This document shows, one piece after another, positions 52,505 to 63,100 of a stretch of DNA of 64,000 nt; within the stretch, counting starts at the first letter, position 1; every line of letters starts with the position of its first letter. The notes under the pieces are model-generated. The model was not told the origin of the DNA, ran no database searches, and saw nothing but the letters and a program-made list of their open reading frames with translations. Source of the DNA: Mesorhizobium sp. WSM2240 (lineage in GTDB: Bacteria; Pseudomonadota; Alphaproteobacteria; Rhizobiales; Rhizobiaceae); assembly GCF_040438645.1 (NCBI RefSeq), contig NZ_CP159253.1, forward strand, positions 3,348,001-3,412,000, given 5' to 3'. The position numbers and the translations under genes were made by a program.

Positions 52505-52877
52505 ACTTGACTCGTTGCAATAACTCGAAATCCAGATAATCATAGTTTACGTCTCGTTTATAGCTGCAAATCAATGCCTCCATCCGACTTCACAACCATC
52601 GGAAATCCAAGAAAAATCAAAATTATGGATTCTATACCGGCGTTGTAGCCGCGCAAAGCGTAGATCTTTTTAACAAACAGGGTGGAAAAATAACTTACAA
52701 AGAGCTTAGAAGGATTCCTATTTTTAAATAGCTACTCCGTCTACATTCCGGTTTCCAGTCAGGAGAACATCTCAGAGGGTTCTTGTCATGGTGTTTTTGC
52801 TTTAAACGGCATCGTATCCATACATATATTCAATATTGGATTGACTGCGCATCCATCTTCTCTTGTGCCTCGGATCC
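52505..52877. other. AT-rich intergenic island
   Basis: This 373-bp stretch is visibly richer in A and T than the rest of the window (runs such as AAAAATCAAAATTATGG and ATACATATATTCAATATTGG). It separates uvrD from DUF488. No full gene is seen. It includes a 55-codon open frame described separately. The composition suggests acquired DNA. Confidence 0.6.
52564..52731 (+). pseudogene. Possible remnant of a foreign gene
   Basis: An open frame of 55 codons without an ATG reads NASIRLHNHRKSKKNQNYGF, then YTGVVAAQSVDLFNKQGGKI and TYKELRRIPIFK before TAG. The residue composition looks protein-like and AT-biased, unlike neighbouring genes. It could be the C-terminal remnant of a decayed gene; no family is recognised. 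Confidence 0.3.
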
Positions 52878-53228
52878 CTACCCTTCCAGCACCTCTCTGA
52901 TCACCACCGCCTGGTTGTGCTCCTCGTCCTTGGCCGAATAGACCAGCGTCAGCCGGCCCTTCGCCGCGTGGGCGCGCAACTGGTCTAGCAGGTCGCGCTT
53001 TGCCGCGAGCTCATCGCGATAGCGCGTGCGAAATTCATCCCAGCGCTCAGGCTTGTGGCCGAACCATTTGCGCAGCCCCGTCGACGGCCCGATCTCCTTC
53101 ATCCAGAGATCGACCGCCGCCTTCTCCTTTGTCACTACGCGCGGCCACACCCGGTCGACCAGCACGCGGAACCCGTCGCTCCTCTCCGGCTCGTCATAGA
53201 CCCGCTTGATCGCAATCCCTGTGCTCAC
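52878..53228 (-). CDS. DUF488 family protein
   Basis: The 116-residue protein begins with IAIKRVYDEPERSDGFRVLV, then DRVWPRVVTKEKAAVDLWMK and WFGHKPERWDEF. LTLVYSAKDEEHNQAVVI ends it; all are DUF488 (YeaO-like) features. The function is unknown. The GTG at 53228 (MSTGIAIK) gives the common family length; a TTG further upstream is less likely. Confidence 0.85.
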   Translation of the reverse strand: MSTGIAIKRVYDEPERSDGFRVLVDRVWPRVVTKEKAAVDLWMKEIGPSTGLRKWFGHKPERWDEFRTRYRDELAAKRDLLDQLRAHAAKGRLTLVYSAKDEEHNQAVVIREVLEG

Positions 53229-53796
53229 CAGTCCGCTTCCCTTCGCTCCTCTCGACCGCAAATGTGGATAGAATCCGCGTTCCTTCCGGCCCGATCAAAA
53301 AATTCGCCTTTCATATCAGCAGGATAGAAGATTTTCGAATAAATTTGGAGCAGCGTTTTGTCCATCGATGCCTCTCCCTCCCGCATAATGGCCTCACCGT
53401 TCTTGCGGGAAATCCGGTGCGCACCGGGTATCGGATGAGAGCGGCGGCGCCGGGCCGGTCATGCTGCGGTGGCATGGCTGGGTGATGAGCCCCCAGGTCC
53501 GGGCCCGAAGGGAAGGACAGCGTGCGCCAATGCACCCTCCTTCCCAGGGCAAGACGCCGGCGGGGCGCGGGAAACCGGGCCACGTTTACTTTTAGGAGCA
53601 CGGCCTCGCGCCCCGCTTCCCGACTACTCCTCGCAAATGGGGAGCGTTCTTTGACAATGGCCAGACGCGAGAGCGGGCGTGGCAATGATGAACCGCGCCA
53701 ACGCCCTACCTCCCCTCGAGGGGAGGTCGGCGAGCGCAGCGAGCCGGGTGGGGTGAATTCCAGATGGCGACGAAGCCCTTGGCCTCCGCTTCGCCC
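53229..53796. other. Gene-poor region, GC-rich, unexplained
   Basis: In 568 bp I find no convincing gene. Long open frames exist on both strands but have biased Arg/Pro composition and no recognisable domain. From about 53410 to 53640 the sequence is GC-rich and rich in short inverted repeats, and may be an interspersed element or structured RNA. A distinct short palindromic repeat closes the region (53709-53755). Confidence 0.4.
53709..53755. repeat. Short palindromic intergenic repeat
   Basis: CCTCCCCTCGAGGGGAGG (53709-53726) is a perfect 18-bp palindrome centred on CTCGAG. It is followed by TCGGCGAGCGCAGCGAGCCG and GGTGGGGTG, a form often scattered in Rhizobiales intergenic DNA. The 3' boundary is approximate. 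Confidence 0.6.
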
Positions 53797-54264
53797 CTAC
53801 TGCACGTAAACCGTCAGCGCGCCGTCGGCCTCGATCTCTGTCGCCACGATCCTCGGAACCTCGACCTGCTTCTTGTCGAGTTCGGCCATCAGCGCCGGAT
53901 TGGCCTCGACGGCGCTGCGCAGCTTGGTCAGATCGTCCTGGTGTTCGGTCAGCGCGGTCTGCAACTCGGTCGCGCTGCCGGCCAACTCGCTGATTTTCAC
54001 CACCTTCACCTCCCCTATGGCGGAGATGGTGCCGATTTGGGTAGCGCTGGTGTCGGTGGCTTTGACCGCCTGAATCACGTCTGCGATCGAGGGCGGCGCG
54101 GTCGTCGTAATGGCGCCGGTCGTGTCGATATCGGGCGGCAAGACGCCCGTCGCGGCGCCGCTCTCGGCGCCCGGCACTGGCTCGCTCGTATCCTGGGCAA
54201 AAGACGGCGCGGCCAGGCTCGCGATGGCCAACGATGCAGCGGCAAGGGTGATCATGCGTTTCAT
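53797..54264 (-). CDS. Hypothetical exported protein
   Basis: The 155-residue protein has a clear signal peptide (about 1-23, ending SFAQ), a Thr/Pro-rich linker (25-60) and a small alpha/beta domain. That domain has VIQAVKATDTSATQIGTISA, KVVKISELAGSATELQTALT and AVEANPALMAELDKKQ. It resembles uncharacterised rhizobial periplasmic proteins. A near-consensus EcfG promoter is 38 nt upstream. Confidence 0.75.
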   Translation of the reverse strand: MKRMITLAAASLAIASLAAPSFAQDTSEPVPGAESGAATGVLPPDIDTTGAITTTAPPSIADVIQAVKATDTSATQIGTISAIGEVKVVKISELAGSATELQTALTEHQDDLTKLRSAVEANPALMAELDKKQVEVPRIVATEIEADGALTVYVQ

Positions 54265-54301
54265 GATGAATTCCTTTGGCTAGCTTGCCCTTCGGTTGGA
54301 A

Positions 54302-54326
54302 AACAGCCGCCGGCGCTGATGGTTCC
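54302..54326 (-). promoter_or_regulatory. Possible sigma-EcfG promoter of the exported protein gene
   Basis: On the minus strand GGAAC (54326-54322), 16 nt and TGTT (54305-54302) deviate from the EcfG consensus at one position. It is 37 nt before the ATG at 54264. Confidence 0.4.
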
Positions 54327-54405
54327 GGTTCCCTCGACGCGGAATATGCGAGTTGAACGCGGCGCAGCGCGGTTCCGGGAGGGAACGGTCAGTGGAGCCT
54401 GTCGG

Positions 54406-55041
54406 CTAGGATTGTTCCCAACGTTCGAGAAACGCCTCGATCGACAGCGCCTGCATGTCGGGAACCGCATCGGCGAGTTTTGCGACCGGCCAGTCCCACC
54501 ACGCCAGGCGCTCGATGCACGCCGAAATCTCTGGCGGAAAACGCAGCCTGAGCCGCCGGGCCGGAACGCCGGCGACGATTTCATATGCGCCGACATCGCG
54601 CGTCACCACGGCATTCGTGCCGATCACCGCGCCATTGCCGATCGTCACCCCCGGCATGATCACCGCGCCATGCCCGACCCAAACGTCGTGGCCGATGGTC
54701 ACCGCCTTCGCCTGCCGCCTTTGTTTGAAAGCAGCGTCGACCCCGAGATAGCGGAAATATTCGTTCGGCCGGTAGCTCACCTTATGCGTGGTCAGCCGTT
54801 CCAGCGGGTGTTCCAGCGCATTGATCCTGGTGTTGGCGGCGATCGAGCAGAACTTGCCGATCGTGGTATAGATCGCCTCGGCGTGACGCTCGAAATAGGA
54901 GAAGTCGCCAAGCGTCACCTCGCGCAATATGACGCGCTCGCCGACGATCGAATAGCGCCCGAGCCGGCACGATTTGAGCTCCGCCGTCGGGTGGATGCGC
55001 GGCTCCGGCGATTTGAAGCGGATGTCTTCCGGCTCGTCCAT
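54406..55041 (-). CDS. Left-handed beta-helix acetyltransferase (CatB/DapH-like)
   Basis: The 211-residue protein has hexapeptide repeats: SCRLGRYSIVGERVILREVT, then IGKFCSIAANTRINALEHPL, and IGHDVWVGHGAVIMPGVTIG followed by NGAVIGTNAVVTRDV. GVPARRLRLRFP ends the helix. This is the xenobiotic acetyltransferase (CatB) family, also called DapH/DapD/GlmU-related. Relatives sit beside phosphonate genes in rhizobia, but none are here. The acceptor is unknown. The ATG at 55041 (MDEPED) is used. Confidence 0.87.
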   Translation of the reverse strand: MDEPEDIRFKSPEPRIHPTAELKSCRLGRYSIVGERVILREVTLGDFSYFERHAEAIYTTIGKFCSIAANTRINALEHPLERLTTHKVSYRPNEYFRYLGVDAAFKQRRQAKAVTIGHDVWVGHGAVIMPGVTIGNGAVIGTNAVVTRDVGAYEIVAGVPARRLRLRFPPEISACIERLAWWDWPVAKLADAVPDMQALSIEAFLERWEQS

Positions 55042-55083
55042 GGCAGCGGCTTTACGCCGCCGCCGCCCGCCCGGCAAGCAGCG

Positions 55084-55572
55084 CTATTTCGGCTTGCCGT
55101 TGGTCCAGGCCACTTCCTGGCCGTAGAGCGGCACCGTGGTCAGCGACATTTTCGCCGAACCGTCCTGCACCTGACGCGAATGCGAAAGATAGACCAGCGT
55201 GTCGTTGGCCTTGTCGTAGATGCGGTTCACCACCTGCTGCTTCCAGATCAGGCTGATGCCCTGGTTGAAGATCTCCTCGCCTTCCTCGTCCATCGAGATG
55301 TCGCCGATGGTGATCGGCCCGGTCTGCCGGCACGAGATCGACGAATCGGACGGATCCTCGAACCAGTTGCCCTTCTGCAGCCGGTCGACCATGCCGCGCT
55401 CGAAATAGGATACGTGGCAGGTCACGCCCTGCACCTTCGGGTCCGGCACCGCCTCGATGATGATATCATTGCCGAGCCAGTCGACGCCAACCTCGCCGAC
55501 CTGCTGGGCGAAGGCGGGCAGCGCCGCGCTGACGGCGAAAAGGGCCAAGACCGCAGAAATGCCAAACCGCAT
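55084..55572 (-). CDS. creA: CreA family periplasmic protein
   Basis: The 162-residue protein has a signal peptide (about 1-22, ending AFAQ) and the CreA core. Core motifs are VGVDWLGNDIIIEAVPDPKV, the VTCHVSYFERG segment with the conserved Cys-His, SSISCRQTGPI and NDTLVYLSHSRQ. CreA is widespread in proteobacteria and of unknown biochemical function. The ATG at 55572 gives the signal peptide start. It diverges from the small membrane protein gene. Confidence 0.9.
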   Translation of the reverse strand: MRFGISAVLALFAVSAALPAFAQQVGEVGVDWLGNDIIIEAVPDPKVQGVTCHVSYFERGMVDRLQKGNWFEDPSDSSISCRQTGPITIGDISMDEEGEEIFNQGISLIWKQQVVNRIYDKANDTLVYLSHSRQVQDGSAKMSLTTVPLYGQEVAWTNGKPK

Positions 55573-55724
55573 CGAAATCTCGCTTCTGTTGAGAACTGCC
55601 CGTTCCAATTGGGACCGAGCACCGGACCTTGCAAGAAGAAATCGTCGACGAGTCTCGGATGCGCCAACGGACAGCGGCATCATGGCCTCTTTCTGCCGGG
55701 GCTTGGCCGTACTATGTTTACGGG

Positions 55725-55886
55725 ATGAAACAACCCGTTTCGATGCCGGTCGGCACGGCCGCGAAGATACTGGCTGGCGCAGCGCTTCTCGCTGCAGCCA
55801 CAGGCCTTGCCTTCGCGTCCTGGATCGACCACGGCGCCGCCATCTTCATGACGATGGTCGAAGCGGGCATCTCCTGGTGCTTCTGA
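55725..55886 (+). CDS. Small single-pass membrane protein
   Basis: The 53-residue protein begins MKQPVSMPVGTAAKILAGAA, with one hydrophobic helix (about 12-32) and a short tail ending MVEAGISWCF. No family is known to me. It lies 47 nt upstream of the SCO1 gene on the same strand, and the 3' Cys and small size invite a link to copper/cytochrome oxidase assembly, which is speculation. Confidence 0.45.
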   Translation: MKQPVSMPVGTAAKILAGAALLAAATGLAFASWIDHGAAIFMTMVEAGISWCF

Positions 55887-55933
55887 TCCCCACCGCGCCG
55901 GGCGCGTAACAAATCCGATTGGCGAAACCACCC

Positions 55934-56512
55934 ATGATGCGATCCATTCTCGTCGGCATACTCGTCCTGATGGCCGCCGGCATCGGCTGGCTGACCTTCG
56001 ACTGGTACCGCTCGCAAAATGTCGGCGAACCCTATGGCGGACCGTTCACACTGGTCGATCAGAAAGGCGCCGAGATCACCGAGGCGGCGTTCCGCGGGCA
56101 TCCCTCGGCGGTCTTCTTCGGCTTCACCCACTGCCCGGAAGTGTGCCCGACCACCCTTTTTGAACTGGACGGCTGGCTGAAGAAGCTGGGTGACGAGGGC
56201 AAGGACATCCGCGCCTATTTCGTGACCATCGACCCGGAGCGCGACCGGCCGGAGATCATGAATGCCTATGTGAGCAATGTTTCCGACCGCATCACCGGCA
56301 TCACCGGCGATCCGGAAAAGGTTGCAGCAATGGCCAAATCCTTCGGCATCTATGCGCGCAAGGTCGATCTGGAAGGCGGCGACTATACGATGGATCACAC
56401 CGCCTCGATCCTGCTGCTCGACGGCAGCGGCGATTTCGCCGGCACCATCGCCTATGGCGAGAGCGCCGATGCGGCGATCGCCAAGCTGAAGCGGCTGGCG
56501 GACGAAGGCTGA
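55934..56512 (+). CDS. SCO1/SenC family copper chaperone
   Basis: The 192-residue membrane-anchored thioredoxin-fold protein has an N-terminal helix (about 4-22) and GFTHCPEVCP with copper-binding Cys67 and Cys71. The third ligand His is about residue 155 in YTMDHTASILLL. AYFVTIDPERDRPEIMNAYV is another family mark. SCO proteins deliver Cu to the CuA centre of cytochrome c oxidase or reduce it. Tandem ATGs at 55934/55937 are the likely start; a TTG at 55919 has no clear ribosome site. Confidence 0.92.
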   Translation: MMRSILVGILVLMAAGIGWLTFDWYRSQNVGEPYGGPFTLVDQKGAEITEAAFRGHPSAVFFGFTHCPEVCPTTLFELDGWLKKLGDEGKDIRAYFVTIDPERDRPEIMNAYVSNVSDRITGITGDPEKVAAMAKSFGIYARKVDLEGGDYTMDHTASILLLDGSGDFAGTIAYGESADAAIAKLKRLADEG

Positions 56513-56563
56513 CGCCGCCCGTTCGCACCCCGCTTACCTCGCTCTCATCGCGAAAAGAAATCC

Positions 56564-57436
56564 ATGACGCAGACCCGCCTTTACCTGACGACCGGGCGCA
56601 CTGACGCCGCCCGCATCTTCGCGGCCTTTGAGGCAGCGTTCGAGGAGGACGGGTTTCCAATTGCCGTGCTGGAGATGGACGAGGCGCGCGACATCCAGGA
56701 GATATCGCTCTACGCCGATGGCGACATAGACGAGATAGAGCAGCGCATGCATGCGGGCTTGGGCGAGCTTTCGCTGCCCAAGGCAATCGAGCGCGAGATC
56801 CTGCCGGACGTCGACTGGGTCGCGCGGTCGCTCGAAGGCTTGAAGCCGGTGCGCGCCGGCCGTTTCTTCGTCCACGGCTCGCATGACCGGCAAAAGCGCC
56901 GCAGCGGCGATATCGCCATAGAGATAGAAGCAGGCCTGGCCTTCGGAACAGGCCACCACGGCACCACGGCCGGCTGCCTTGAAGTGCTGGAAGAGGTCGC
57001 CCGGCGCGAACAACCTCGGAATGCGCTCGACCTTGGCACAGGCAGCGCCGTGCTTGCCATCGCGCTGGCGAAGTTTTCGCACATCCCGGTGCTGGCGACC
57101 GACATCGATCCTATCGCGATCAAAGTGGCGACCGACAATGTCCGGCTGAATGGCGTGTCGTCGCTGGTCGAGACGGCGACAGCGCCCGGCTTTCATCATC
57201 CGGTGTTTTCGCGGCGCGGGCCCTTCGACCTGATCGTCGCCAACATACTGGCGAGGCCGCTGATGCGGCTTGCCCCGCAAATGGCGCGGCACCTGACGCC
57301 CGGCGGCTCCATCGTCCTGTCGGGCATTCTGGCGCGTCAGCGCAACGCGGTACTCGCCGCCTATGCCGGCCAGAAGTTCCGCCACCTCCGCACACTGGAA
57401 CGCGAGGGCTGGGTGACGCTGCATCTCAAGCGGTAG
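56564..57436 (+). CDS. prmA: Ribosomal protein L11 methyltransferase
   Basis: PrmA trimethylates L11 with SAM. The 290-residue protein has an N-terminal substrate-recognition domain ([20 protein letters not shown]) and a linker leading to [17 protein letters not shown], a PrmA hallmark. The SAM domain has [33 protein letters not shown] and [13 protein letters not shown] (NxLA motif). It is 51 nt downstream of the SCO gene on the same strand. Confidence 0.94.
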   Translation: MTQTRLYLTTGRTDAARIFAAFEAAFEEDGFPIAVLEMDEARDIQEISLYADGDIDEIEQRMHAGLGELSLPKAIEREILPDVDWVARSLEGLKPVRAGRFFVHGSHDRQKRRSGDIAIEIEAGLAFGTGHHGTTAGCLEVLEEVARREQPRNALDLGTGSAVLAIALAKFSHIPVLATDIDPIAIKVATDNVRLNGVSSLVETATAPGFHHPVFSRRGPFDLIVANILARPLMRLAPQMARHLTPGGSIVLSGILARQRNAVLAAYAGQKFRHLRTLEREGWVTLHLKR

Positions 57437-57441
57437 ATACG

Positions 57442-57463
57442 AAAAGGCGGCCCGGAGGCCGCC
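57442..57463 (-). terminator. Intrinsic terminator of the DUF1127 gene
   Basis: GGCGGCC-TCCG-GGCCGCC on the minus strand is followed by TTTTC (57445-57441). The plus-strand side lacks a T run, so it mainly serves the minus-strand gene. Confidence 0.75.
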
Positions 57464-57473
57464 TCGAAACCGT

Positions 57474-57656
57474 TCAGATGAAGTAGGCTCTGCTGCGCTT
57501 GGACAGCTCTTCGCGGCTGTAGCCGCCAGCCTTCAGCGTCTTGTCGTCGAGCGCCAGCAACGCGCCGGTGACATAGCGCTCAGCCTGGCGCTGACGCGCT
57601 TCGACGAAGGCGTTGAAGGCGGATTTGAAGAAGCCGGATTTTGCACGGGTGGTCAT
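57474..57656 (-). CDS. DUF1127 family small protein
   Basis: The 60-residue protein is amphipathic: FFKSAFNAFVEARQRQAERY, then LLALDDKTLKAGGYSREELS. It is of DUF1127 (YjiS-like) type. Some alphaproteobacterial members affect RNA turnover or phosphate/carbon responses, and one is induced via LsrB-type stress regulators, but the job of this one is unknown. AAGGAGAGCG precedes the ATG at 57656; the reading further upstream is not supported. Confidence 0.85.
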   Translation of the reverse strand: MTTRAKSGFFKSAFNAFVEARQRQAERYVTGALLALDDKTLKAGGYSREELSKRSRAYFI

Positions 57657-57884
57657 ATACGCTCTCCTTTCAGAGATCGGAATTTGTCCTCCCGTGCAAA
57701 GAGATAGGCTGTGCCGGCCCGTCCCGGAATAGACCGAAATGCATGGCTCCCATACGATTTTGCACGTGCGAAGACAGAGTGTGCGTTGCAGCAATCACTA
57801 TCTGGCCCAAGCTCGCCGCGTTGCAAGCCGCTTGGCCGGAAGTTAGGGTTCGCACTCCCGATTTCATAACTGAGGCGTGCCCGA

Positions 57885-59714
57885 ATGTTCCAGTCCTTCG
57901 ACGATGTGAGCGACGCAACGCTGGGCGCGGCGCGCGTGGCGGGCCTGCGCGAATGGCTCGCCGCCAACGGCCTCGACGGCTTCATCGTGCCGCGCTCCGA
58001 CGAGCATCAGGGTGAATATGTCGCTCCGGGTTCCGAGCGGCTGAAATGGCTGACCGGCTTCAGCGGCTCGGCGGGCGTTGCGATCGTGCTCGCAAAACAG
58101 GCCTACATCTTCGTCGACGGGCGCTATACGCTTCAGGTACGCGATCAGGTCGACCTCGGCGTGTTCACGATCGAAAGCCTGATCGAGAACCCACCGCCAT
58201 CGTGGATCAAGAACAATCTCGGCAAAGGCGCCCGGCTCGGCTTCGACCCGTGGCTGCACACGATCGGCGACGTGAAGGCGCTGAAGGCCGCCGCTGAAAA
58301 GACCGGCGCGGCCCTCATTGCGGTCGAGCGCAATCCGATCGATCAGCTTTGGCAAGACCGGCCCAAGCCGCCGCTGGCGCCGGTGGAGATCCACCCGATC
58401 GCTTTCGCCGGCGACCTGGCCAAGGAAAAGCTGGCGCGTCTGGCGGCGGCCATCGAAAAGCAGAAGGCGACCCACGCCGTGCTCACGGACCCGTCGTCGA
58501 TCGCCTGGGCCTTCAATATACGGGGCAGCGATGTTCCCCATACGCCGCTGGCGCTGGGTTTTGCCATTCTTGCCGCCGACGGCGCGCACCAGCTCTTCAT
58601 GGACAAGCGCAAACTTCCCACCGAACCCGAGGCCTATCTGACCCAGCTTGCCGACCTGCGCGCGCCCGGCGGGCTGGAATCCGCGGTCGTCGAACTGGCC
58701 AGATCCGGCGCCGCCGTCTCGCTCGATCCGGTGCTGGCCGCCGAACGTCTGCGCGCGTTGGTGGAGGACAATGGCGGAACCGTCATTTCCGCGCCCGACC
58801 CCGCCCGGATCCCGCGCGCCACCAAAAACAAGGCCGAAATCCAGGGCGCGCGCGCCGCGCACCGCCGCGACGGCGCGGCGATCGCGAAAATGCTGTGCTG
58901 GCTCGACGCCCAGACGCCCGGAACCATAGACGAGATCGCAACAGTCAGCCGGCTGGAAGAAATTCGCCGCTCGGTGGGCGAAGAAACCCAGATGCCGCTG
59001 CGCGACGTCTCGTTCTCCACCATTTCCGGATCGGGGCCGAACGGCGCGATCATGCACTACCGAGTATCGCGCGCGACCAACCGCAAGCTGGGCAACGGCG
59101 AATTGTTCCTGCTCGATTCCGGCGCGCAATATCAGGACGGCACCACCGATATCACTCGCACTATTCCGGTCGGCCAGCCGACCGAAGAAATGCGCGAGCG
59201 CTATACGCTCGTGCTCAAAGGTATGATCGGCATTTCGCTGCTGCGTTTCCCGGCGGGCACGCGCGGCGCCGACATCGACGCAATTGCTCGCCTGGCGCTG
59301 TGGCGGCACGGGCTGGACTACGCCCACGGCACCGGCCATGGTGTCGGCTCGTATCTGGCGGTGCATGAAGGGCCGCAGCGCATCGCCAAGACGGGCACGG
59401 AAAAGCTGCTCGAAGGCATGATCCTGTCCAACGAGCCCGGCTACTACAAGCCCGGCCACTATGGCATCCGGCTGGAGAACCTGGTCATCGTCACCGCCGC
59501 GGAACAGCTGCCGGACGGCGACATTGCCATGCACGGCTTCGAGACGCTGACGCTTGCGCCGTTCGACCGGCGCATGCTGCGCACTGATCTGTTAATGCCC
59601 GAGGAACTCATCTGGCTGGACACGTACCACGCCCGCGTGCTCTCCGAGATCGGGCCGATGGTGGATGGCGAAACGCTGAAATGGCTGGAGGCTGCGACCG
59701 CGCCGCTGGCGTAA
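57885..59714 (+). CDS. Xaa-Pro aminopeptidase (M24B)
   Basis: The 609-residue, long three-domain aminopeptidase P has two creatinase-like N-terminal domains (for example EYVAPGSERLKWLTGFSGSA and VDGRYTLQVRDQV). The C-terminal pita-bread domain carries metal ligands in LLDSGAQYQDGTTDITRT (two Asp), TGHGVGSYLAVHEGP (His), SNEPGYY (Glu) and IRLENLV (Glu). It removes N-terminal residues before proline using Mn2+. The length matches the cytosolic APP1-like form of rhizobia. Confidence 0.93.
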   Translation: MFQSFDDVSDATLGAARVAGLREWLAANGLDGFIVPRSDEHQGEYVAPGSERLKWLTGFSGSAGVAIVLAKQAYIFVDGRYTLQVRDQVDLGVFTIESLIENPPPSWIKNNLGKGARLGFDPWLHTIGDVKALKAAAEKTGAALIAVERNPIDQLWQDRPKPPLAPVEIHPIAFAGDLAKEKLARLAAAIEKQKATHAVLTDPSSIAWAFNIRGSDVPHTPLALGFAILAADGAHQLFMDKRKLPTEPEAYLTQLADLRAPGGLESAVVELARSGAAVSLDPVLAAERLRALVEDNGGTVISAPDPARIPRATKNKAEIQGARAAHRRDGAAIAKMLCWLDAQTPGTIDEIATVSRLEEIRRSVGEETQMPLRDVSFSTISGSGPNGAIMHYRVSRATNRKLGNGELFLLDSGAQYQDGTTDITRTIPVGQPTEEMRERYTLVLKGMIGISLLRFPAGTRGADIDAIARLALWRHGLDYAHGTGHGVGSYLAVHEGPQRIAKTGTEKLLEGMILSNEPGYYKPGHYGIRLENLVIVTAAEQLPDGDIAMHGFETLTLAPFDRRMLRTDLLMPEELIWLDTYHARVLSEIGPMVDGETLKWLEAATAPLA

Positions 59715-59724
59715 GCGTTGGGGT

Positions 59725-60021
59725 TCAGCCCATCACTTGCCGCAGCGCGATCAGCACGGCGGCGCCGGTCAGGAACATCGGCATCATGCCGGCCCTGAGC
59801 GACACCAGTCCGGCGACCAGAAGCGCTATCGCCTCCGCTGGACCGGCAGAGACCGCAGCCGGCGCTACCAGCGTGGTCAACACGGCCGCAGGCACGGCGT
59901 TGAGGCCGGCCTCGACGCGCGGATGGATCCGTTCGAAACGCGACAGCACCAGATGGCCGCCAATGCGGGTCAGGTAGGTCATGACCGCGCCCCCAAGGAT
60001 GATCCAGACGGTCGTGCTCAT
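59725..60021 (-). CDS. azlD: AzlD family transporter subunit
   Basis: The 98-residue, four-helix membrane protein begins MSTTVWIILGGAVMTYLTRI and has LSRFERIHPRVEAGLNAVPA, an AzlD mark. With AzlC it forms a branched-chain amino acid exporter. Its ATG overlaps the azlC stop by 4 nt. The window also holds ilvBN and ilvC, but they are far apart. Confidence 0.88.
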   Translation of the reverse strand: MSTTVWIILGGAVMTYLTRIGGHLVLSRFERIHPRVEAGLNAVPAAVLTTLVAPAAVSAGPAEAIALLVAGLVSLRAGMMPMFLTGAAVLIALRQVMG

Positions 60022-60746
60022 GGCCTCTTTCCTCCGTTGGCTCTGCCGGGCATTGCCGCCGCAAGCAGGATGCCGGTGATGGCGCCGACGGATACATGCC
60101 AGGGCGAGCCGATCGTCTTGTACGCAAGGATCGAGGCGGCCGCGCTGGCTATCACGATGGGCAGCCAGAGCGGCCTGTTCCGGAATCCCATGACCAGCCC
60201 GAGAAAATAGATCGGCAGCAGGAAATCGAGCCCCAGCGCCCGCGGGTTGGCAATCATGTTGCCGAATGTCGCGCCGAGCCATGTGTCCGCGATCCAGCAG
60301 ATATAGATCGGCAGAGCCATGCCCATGTACCAGGCGAAGGTTATCTCCTCGCCTCGCTCGCCCTTGGTTTCCGCCTCGGCATATTGCGGGTCGACCAGGA
60401 AAAAGAACGCGAATGCCTGGCGTGCGAGCGGCCAATGGCTGATCCGCCGTCCGACCACCGCCGAATAGAGTATATGTCGGAAATTGACGGCAAAGATGGA
60501 AAGAACGATCAGCCAGGGCGCCACCTTCTGGCCGAAAAGTTCGATGCCGACCATCTGGCTCGCGCCGCCATAGATCGTCGCGCTCATCAGCATGGTTTCG
60601 AAGACGCTGAAGCCGTTTTCGACGGCAAGCGCGCCGAACAGCAGGCCGAAAGGCGCCGAGGCCACCACAACGGGCAGGCCCACCCGTGCGCCGCGCCAGA
60701 ACGCGCTTGGGGCCCGGGCCTCATCTTCTATCGCTTCGGCGGACAT
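60018..60746 (-). CDS. azlC: AzlC family branched-chain amino acid permease
   Basis: The 242-residue membrane protein has PFGLLFGALAVENGFSVFET, ATIYGGASQMVGIELFG, VNFRHILYSAVVGRRISHWP and an aromatic FAFFFLVDPQYAEAE segment, all typical of AzlC (export of branched-chain amino acids and their analogues). About six to seven helices are visible. It is coupled to azlD by an ATGA overlap. Confidence 0.92.
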   Translation of the reverse strand: MSAEAIEDEARAPSAFWRGARVGLPVVVASAPFGLLFGALAVENGFSVFETMLMSATIYGGASQMVGIELFGQKVAPWLIVLSIFAVNFRHILYSAVVGRRISHWPLARQAFAFFFLVDPQYAEAETKGERGEEITFAWYMGMALPIYICWIADTWLGATFGNMIANPRALGLDFLLPIYFLGLVMGFRNRPLWLPIVIASAAASILAYKTIGSPWHVSVGAITGILLAAAMPGRANGGKRP

Positions 60747-60874
60747 GACGGCTCCAGGGAAAGGGGGCCTGTGTATGTCAGCCGGGCCGCACTGTCATAT
60801 GAATTCGCTTGAGCCAGCAATCAGCGTAAGTGAAGAGAGCGTTGGCATGCGTCCGGTGAGCGGCGCTAGCGTCG

Positions 60875-63100
<2,226 letters not shown>

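Noticed and set aside
53311..53685. Minus-strand frame of 124 codons in the gene-poor region
   Set aside because: Arg/Pro-rich sequence with no domain, in a block of inverted repeats; not enough to call a gene.
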